Positions 59,606 to 64,000 of a stretch of 64,000 nt of DNA are shown here, piece after piece. The stretch lies in assembly GCA_965207535.1 (NCBI GenBank), contig CBDBMR010000014.1, forward strand, positions 124,001 through 188,000, written 5' to 3'. The notes under the pieces were generated by a model, which made no database searches, was not told where the DNA came from, and saw nothing but the letters and a program-made list of their open reading frames with translations. Source of the DNA: JAJDXO01 sp965207535 (GTDB lineage: Bacteria > Pseudomonadota > Alphaproteobacteria > Rhodospirillales > UBA2165). Position 1 is the stretch's first letter; every line of letters starts with the position of its first letter. The position numbers were made by a program, and so were the translations under genes.

Positions 59606-62071
59606 ATGACCAAAAGAATGTTGATCGACGCGGCCCACCCGGAAGAGACCCGTGTGGCCACCGTCGACGGAAATCGGCTTGAAGAACTAGACGTAGAATC
59701 AGCCGCCAGGCGGCAACTCAAGGGAAACATCTATCTGGCAAAGGTGACGCGGGTCGAGCCCTCGCTCCAAGCGGCCTTTGTCGACTATGGCGGTAACCGC
59801 CACGGTTTCCTGGCCTTTAGTGAAATTCATCCCGACTACTACCAAATTCCGGTCGCCGACCGTGAAGCGCTTATCGCCGAGGACGAGGCCGCCGAAGCGG
59901 CGGAAGCGGAGGCGGAAGCGGACGAAGCCGAAGCCGCGGATAACGGTAAGCCGGATGCCAAGGGGGTCGAGACCATTGGCGGCGACGACATCGACGATGT
60001 CGAGGAGCGACGCGCCAACCGGCCGGTCCGCCGCTACAAAATCCAGGAAGTCATCAAACGGCGCCAGATCCTGCTGATCCAGGTGGTCAAGGAGGAGCGG
60101 GGCAATAAGGGCGCGGCGCTCACCACCTATTTGTCGCTTGCCGGCCGGTATTGTGTGCTCATGCCGAATACGGCCCGCGGCGGCGGCATCTCCCGCAAGA
60201 TTTCCAATGCCAAGGACCGCAAACGGCTGAAATCCATCATCTCGGCGCTCGATATCCCGAAGGGGATCGCGGTCATCGTCAGGACCGCCGGATCGGACCG
60301 GGGCAAGGCCGAAATCAAGCGGGACTACGAATATCTCATCAAGCTTTGGGACAACGTCCGGACCCACACATTGGAATCGACGGCGCCTGCGCTGATTCAC
60401 GAGGAAGCGAACCTCATCAACCGCTCCATCCGGGATCAATACAGCCGCGATGTCGATGAAATCCTCGTTGAAGGTGATGACGGCTACCGGGCGGCCAAGG
60501 ACCTGATGAAGATGCTGGTCCCCAGCCATGCGAAAAAGGTCCAGCCCTATCGCGATCCCGCCGTACCCCTGTTCCAGCGCTATCACGTCGAGAATCAGCT
60601 TGAAACCATGCACAATCAGGAAGTGCAGTTGAAGTCCGGCGGCTACATCGTGCTCAACTCGACCGAGGCGCTGGTCGCCATCGATGTCAACTCGGGCCGG
60701 GCCACCCGCGGACGCAATATCGAGGAAACCGCGCTCAAGACAAATCTGGAAGCCGCCTCCGAAATCGCCCGGCAGCTAAAGCTCCGCGATCTCGCCGGAT
60801 TGATTGTCATCGATTTCATCGACATGGACGTCAACAAGAACCAGACGGCGGTGGAGCGCAAACTAAAGGAAGCCATGCGCCATGACCGGGCGCGCATTCA
60901 AATCGGCCGGATCAGTCCGTTCGGCCTTTTGGAATTGTCCCGTCAGCGGCTTCGCCCGAGTTTGGCCGAGACCTACTCGGATCCATGCCCCCATTGCAGC
61001 GGGACGGGAATCAGGCGATCCGTCGAATCCACCGCCGTCCACGTGCTCCGCGGTATCGAGGAAGAAGGCGTGCGGGGCCGCGCGACGGAAATCGAGGTCG
61101 CCATGCCGCCCTCGGTGGCGCTCTACATCCTGAACCACAAGCGCGAAACCATCGCCCAGCTGGAGGAAAAATTTGAATTCGGGATCATCGTCTCCCAGGA
61201 CGACGAGTTGATCCCGCCGGACTACGACATCAAACGGACCGGGCTTGCCGAGGGTGCCGGGGACGACGAACAAGACGAAGCCTCGGCCAAGGGTGACGGC
61301 CCGTCAGCGGATGAGGGCAAGAAGAAGAAACGCCGGCGCCGGGGCCGGCGTCGGCGCGGCGATGATCAGGCCGAAACGCAGACGGACAACGAGGCCAATG
61401 AAAACGATGCCGGTGAAAACGAGGAATTGAAGCCGTCCGGCGACGAGACCGAAACCGACGAGAGTGCCGAAGCCGAAACCGGCCCGGATGAAGACGACGG
61501 CGAGCGGAAGAAACCCCGCCGCCGGGGCCGCCGGGGCGGCCGGCGACGGTCACGGAACACCGAGACGGAGGGCGCCGGGGAAAGCAACCAAGCGGCTGAA
61601 ACCGCCGAGGAAGGTGATGCGGCTGCCGCAGCGCCCGAACAGGAGGGGGCGGCAGAGGAAACGCCGGAAAACACCGAGGAAAAACCCAAGCCGCGCCGCC
61701 GCCGCCGGGTTCGCCGGCGGGCCGCGAAATCCGATACCAGCGATGAAGCGGCCGCCAACGAGGACGGTAAATCAGTGGATCCGGCCTCCGAGGCCGCCGC
61801 AGAGCCTATGGAGACGCCGGAACCGGCGGACCCCGCCGAGCCGCCAGCCGAGGCGGAGGCCGAACCGGTTGAAGCGCCGGAGCCTTTGGTCGCCGCGCCG
61901 GAGCCGGACACGGACTCGCCCGGAGAACAACCGGCCCCGGTTGAAGAAAGCGCACCGGCGGCCGAGCCCGAACCACCCGCATCGACGCCGGTAGTCGTTC
62001 AGGAAGGCGACGGGGCTCCCGCCGAACCCGATCCCGGCGAGCCGCCCAAGCGGGGCTGGTGGAGCCGCTGA
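59606..62071 (+). CDS. rne: Ribonuclease E
   Basis: 821 aa. MTKRMLIDAAHPEETRVATVDG starts the RNase-H-like part. The S1 domain (GNIYLAKVTRVEPSLQAAFVDYG) is split by an acidic Ala/Glu insert (~residues 92-135), as usual in alphaproteobacteria. Catalytic Asp region: VAIDVNSGRATRG and VIDFIDMD. Zn-link CPHCSGTG joins dimers. From residue ~560 the tail alternates acidic Glu/Ala/Asp runs with arginine clusters (KKKKRRRRGRRRRG; KPRRRRRVRRR), typical of degradosome and RNA-binding scaffolds. It initiates mRNA decay and processes rRNA. Confidence 0.94.
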   Translation: MTKRMLIDAAHPEETRVATVDGNRLEELDVESAARRQLKGNIYLAKVTRVEPSLQAAFVDYGGNRHGFLAFSEIHPDYYQIPVADREALIAEDEAAEAAEAEAEADEAEAADNGKPDAKGVETIGGDDIDDVEERRANRPVRRYKIQEVIKRRQILLIQVVKEERGNKGAALTTYLSLAGRYCVLMPNTARGGGISRKISNAKDRKRLKSIISALDIPKGIAVIVRTAGSDRGKAEIKRDYEYLIKLWDNVRTHTLESTAPALIHEEANLINRSIRDQYSRDVDEILVEGDDGYRAAKDLMKMLVPSHAKKVQPYRDPAVPLFQRYHVENQLETMHNQEVQLKSGGYIVLNSTEALVAIDVNSGRATRGRNIEETALKTNLEAASEIARQLKLRDLAGLIVIDFIDMDVNKNQTAVERKLKEAMRHDRARIQIGRISPFGLLELSRQRLRPSLAETYSDPCPHCSGTGIRRSVESTAVHVLRGIEEEGVRGRATEIEVAMPPSVALYILNHKRETIAQLEEKFEFGIIVSQDDELIPPDYDIKRTGLAEGAGDDEQDEASAKGDGPSADEGKKKKRRRRGRRRRGDDQAETQTDNEANENDAGENEELKPSGDETETDESAEAETGPDEDDGERKKPRRRGRRGGRRRSRNTETEGAGESNQAAETAEEGDAAAAAPEQEGAAEETPENTEEKPKPRRRRRVRRRAAKSDTSDEAAANEDGKSVDPASEAAAEPMETPEPADPAEPPAEAEAEPVEAPEPLVAAPEPDTDSPGEQPAPVEESAPAAEPEPPASTPVVVQEGDGAPAEPDPGEPPKRGWWSR

Positions 62072-62083
62072 CCGGATCGGCGA

Positions 62084-63232
62084 TCAGGCAAGCCAGCCGA
62101 TAAGGCGTTCGGCGGCATCCGCCATCACATCGTTGGGACCGGCGAAGGAAAATCTCAGGTACCGATGTCCCCGCCCGGGATCAAAATCGATCCCGGGTGT
62201 CACGGCCACCCCGGTCTCCGCCAGCATTTTGCGGCAGAAGGCGTCGCTGTCGTCGGTCAGGTGAGAGACATCGGCATACAGGTAGAACGCGCCGTCTGCC
62301 GGCGCGAATTCCCGGAAACCGGCGCGCGGCAACTCGCGGAGCAACAGTTCCCGGTTCTCCGCATACTGTCCGACATATCGGTCCAGTTCGTCCCGGCAAT
62401 CGAACACCGCCGTGGCCGCGATCTGGGAAAGCGTCGGCGGTGAAATAAACAGGTTCTGGGTCAGACACTCGACGGACCGCAGAAGCGGCTCGGGAACCAC
62501 CATCCAGCCCAGCCGCCATCCGGTCATCGAGCAGTATTTCGAAAAGCTGTTGATGACGATGGCATCCGGATCGAAGGCAAGCGCGGTCACCGGGTCCGGC
62601 CCGAAGGTGATGCCGTGATAGATCTCATCCGAGATCAGCCGGACGCCGTTGTCCCGGCACCAATCGGCCAATTGCCGCATCTCCGGCTTCATGATCATCG
62701 AACCGGTTGGATTGGACGGGCTGGCGACAATCAACCCGTCAATGGCCCGGCCGGCCTTTTCCAATACGTCGGGCGTCGGCTGGAAATGCGTTTCCGGTCC
62801 CACCTCGATCGTCACCGCTTCGATGCCCAGCGCCGTCAGGATGTTGCGGTACGCCGGGTACCCGGGCGCGGCCAGCGCGACTCTGTCGCCTGCGTCGAAC
62901 GCGGCCAGAAACGACAGCAAGAATCCGCCCGACGAACCGGTGGTGATCGTCACCCGGCCGGGGTCGACGTCGGCGCCATACCTGATCTTGTACTGCTCGG
63001 CGATCAGCGACCGGAGGGCGGGAATGCCAAGGGCATCGGTATATCCGATCAAATCCTCGTCAAGGGCCGATTTGGCACGGTCCAGAACCGCCGCCGGTGC
63101 CGGTGTTCCCGGCTGTCCGACTTCGAGATGCAGGACATCTTTGCCGGACGCCGCACGTTCGTTCGCGGCGCGCATCACGTCCATCACAATGAACGGCGAG
63201 ATCAGTCCCCGGGAGGAAACCTTGAGCGCCAT
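62084..63232 (-). CDS. Class I/II pyridoxal-phosphate aminotransferase
   Basis: 382 aa. DVLHLEVGQPGTPAPAAV, GSSGGFLLSFLAAFD, VASPSNPTGSMI, DEIYHGITFG, PLP Lys in NSFSKYCSMTGWRLGW, and the C-terminal Arg in HRYLRFSFAG. It transfers an amino group between an amino acid and a 2-oxoacid; aromatic or aspartate substrates are most common in this subgroup. It converges with rne (12-bp gap) and starts 3 bases after the gamma-glutamyltransferase stop, so both form one unit. Confidence 0.9.
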   Translation of the reverse strand: MALKVSSRGLISPFIVMDVMRAANERAASGKDVLHLEVGQPGTPAPAAVLDRAKSALDEDLIGYTDALGIPALRSLIAEQYKIRYGADVDPGRVTITTGSSGGFLLSFLAAFDAGDRVALAAPGYPAYRNILTALGIEAVTIEVGPETHFQPTPDVLEKAGRAIDGLIVASPSNPTGSMIMKPEMRQLADWCRDNGVRLISDEIYHGITFGPDPVTALAFDPDAIVINSFSKYCSMTGWRLGWMVVPEPLLRSVECLTQNLFISPPTLSQIAATAVFDCRDELDRYVGQYAENRELLLRELPRAGFREFAPADGAFYLYADVSHLTDDSDAFCRKMLAETGVAVTPGIDFDPGRGHRYLRFSFAGPNDVMADAAERLIGWLA

Positions 63233-63235
63233 TTC

Positions 63236-64000
63236 CTACTGCTCGGCGGTCGCGGCCAGGCCGTGAGACCTCGTATCCACGGCAAACCGGCATTGCTCCG
63301 GCCCGCGCTGAAGGCCCGCCCTGCAGTGAAGTGCACTGACACGTCCGAGAACCGCCGCCTCGCCGAGCCGGTGACCCCTGCCCCGAAGAAACTGCAACGA
63401 CCCGCCATCCATACCCGCTTCGAAATAGGTGGTATCGCCGTTCCCCGGCCGGCTCACGCGCCTTAGCGCCAACGCCTCCTTCAGCGGAATTTCCGCGAGC
63501 ATCGTCGCGGCGGCAACGGCGGGGACCGCCTCCGGCGTCGCCGGCGCACCGCCGGCGGCGGCGGCGAAGTGCACCTGATTGGTGTTGGGATTAAGGACGA
63601 TTACCGGGCTGACCGGCGCGGGACGTGTCGGCGCCGCCGCCATGAACACGCCGGTTCCCGGAGCCACTCTCCCCGAGCCGAAGGGCGCGTTCATGGTCAG
63701 GCTGCATGCAACGGCCGATCCCGCTTGATCGGCCGCGACGAACCCGGTCGACGAAGAAGCGCCAATGCCGTCGGGCGCCTGTCCAATGCCGATGGAAGCA
63801 GGCCGGTGCCGGTCCGAGGCCAGGCTTGCCGCCAGGCGATTGATGTAGGGTTCGGAGATCAGCCGCGGACGCTTCTTGGTTCCGCCGATGGGCGGTGCTT
63901 GAGGATCGGCGAGCAACTCGCCGGCGGCGGAAGATGAAGCCTCGGCGACCAGATGCAGGCGCGCATCGCCGCCCAGGTTCTCGAATGCATCGTCGGCCGC
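63236..64000 (-). CDS. Gamma-glutamyltransferase family protein, 5' truncated by the window edge
   Basis: The frame is open to base 64000; the last 254 residues are visible. TGFVAADQAGSAVACSLTMNAPFGSG is the start of the small-subunit region of GGT-type Ntn hydrolases, and PVIVLNPNTNQVHFAAAAGG parallels the GSPGG-containing segment. Where GGT has the autoprocessing Thr-Thr-His, this protein has Ser-Thr-Gly, so cleavage and activity may be altered. It would hydrolyse or transfer gamma-glutamyl groups, normally in the periplasm. Confidence 0.8.
   Translation of the reverse strand, partial: AADDAFENLGGDARLHLVAEASSSAAGELLADPQAPPIGGTKKRPRLISEPYINRLAASLASDRHRPASIGIGQAPDGIGASSSTGFVAADQAGSAVACSLTMNAPFGSGRVAPGTGVFMAAAPTRPAPVSPVIVLNPNTNQVHFAAAAGGAPATPEAVPAVAAATMLAEIPLKEALALRRVSRPGNGDTTYFEAGMDGGSLQFLRGRGHRLGEAAVLGRVSALHCRAGLQRGPEQCRFAVDTRSHGLAATAEQ

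Overview
The window is a high-GC chromosomal segment from an alphaproteobacterium, most likely Rhodospirillales-like. The case rests on the ornithine-lipid olsB-olsA pair, an RNase E with an acidic insert in its S1 domain and a long charged tail, a cysE-iscR-suf operon with several cysteine desulfurases, a TRAP transporter, and many short GC-rich palindromic intergenic repeats. No phage, IS element, CRISPR array or replication origin was seen. One tRNA gene, tRNA-Met(CAT), is present.

Positions 1-31000 are accessory and metabolic. In order they hold: the end of a 2-oxoacid dehydrogenase E1-beta gene and its E2; two paralogous beta-hydroxyacid dehydrogenases flanking a LacI-type regulator with a clear operator; the ornithine-lipid genes; a DHDPS-family aldolase/lyase; a bacterial deiodinase-like gene that reads through an in-frame TGA as selenocysteine; an ABM-domain protein translationally coupled to a BisC/TorA-type molybdoenzyme; a PQQ-type sugar dehydrogenase; and a three-subunit xanthine-dehydrogenase-family hydroxylase. 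A nine-gene minus-strand catabolic operon follows (Rieske oxygenase, small HTH protein, SDR, cupin, aspartate-dehydrogenase-like, extradiol-type VOC dioxygenase, alpha/beta hydrolase, second SDR, ThDP enzyme). It is divergent from a TRAP transporter operon. The shared 520-bp intergenic region carries a 15-bp tandem repeat and a conserved 26-27-bp element facing each operon. A MetE-fold protein and a divergent LysR regulator close this half.

Positions 31000-64000 are mostly housekeeping. A long minus-strand run goes from cysE through iscR, two NifS/IscS-type desulfurases, sufB, sufC, sufD, sufS, sufU, sufT, sufA and a [2Fe-2S] ferredoxin to tenA and mnmA. Two IscR type-1-like boxes lie upstream of cysE. 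Beyond it are an alpha/beta hydrolase, anmK, tyrS, a giant AsmA/YhdP-like protein, glnE, a DUF455 protein, prfB with its programmed +1 frameshift, a PBP1A, an AmiC-type amidase with a decayed internal duplication, rne, a class I/II aminotransferase and the end of a gamma-glutamyltransferase.

The most unusual items are: the UGA-containing deiodinase-like gene with a fitting SECIS-like hairpin, which is also flanked by 80-bp direct repeats; the cis-elements between the catabolic and TRAP operons; the amidase with a duplicated but catalytically dead zinc-site segment; and the two IscR boxes controlling a cysteine-to-Fe-S operon that encodes three desulfurases.
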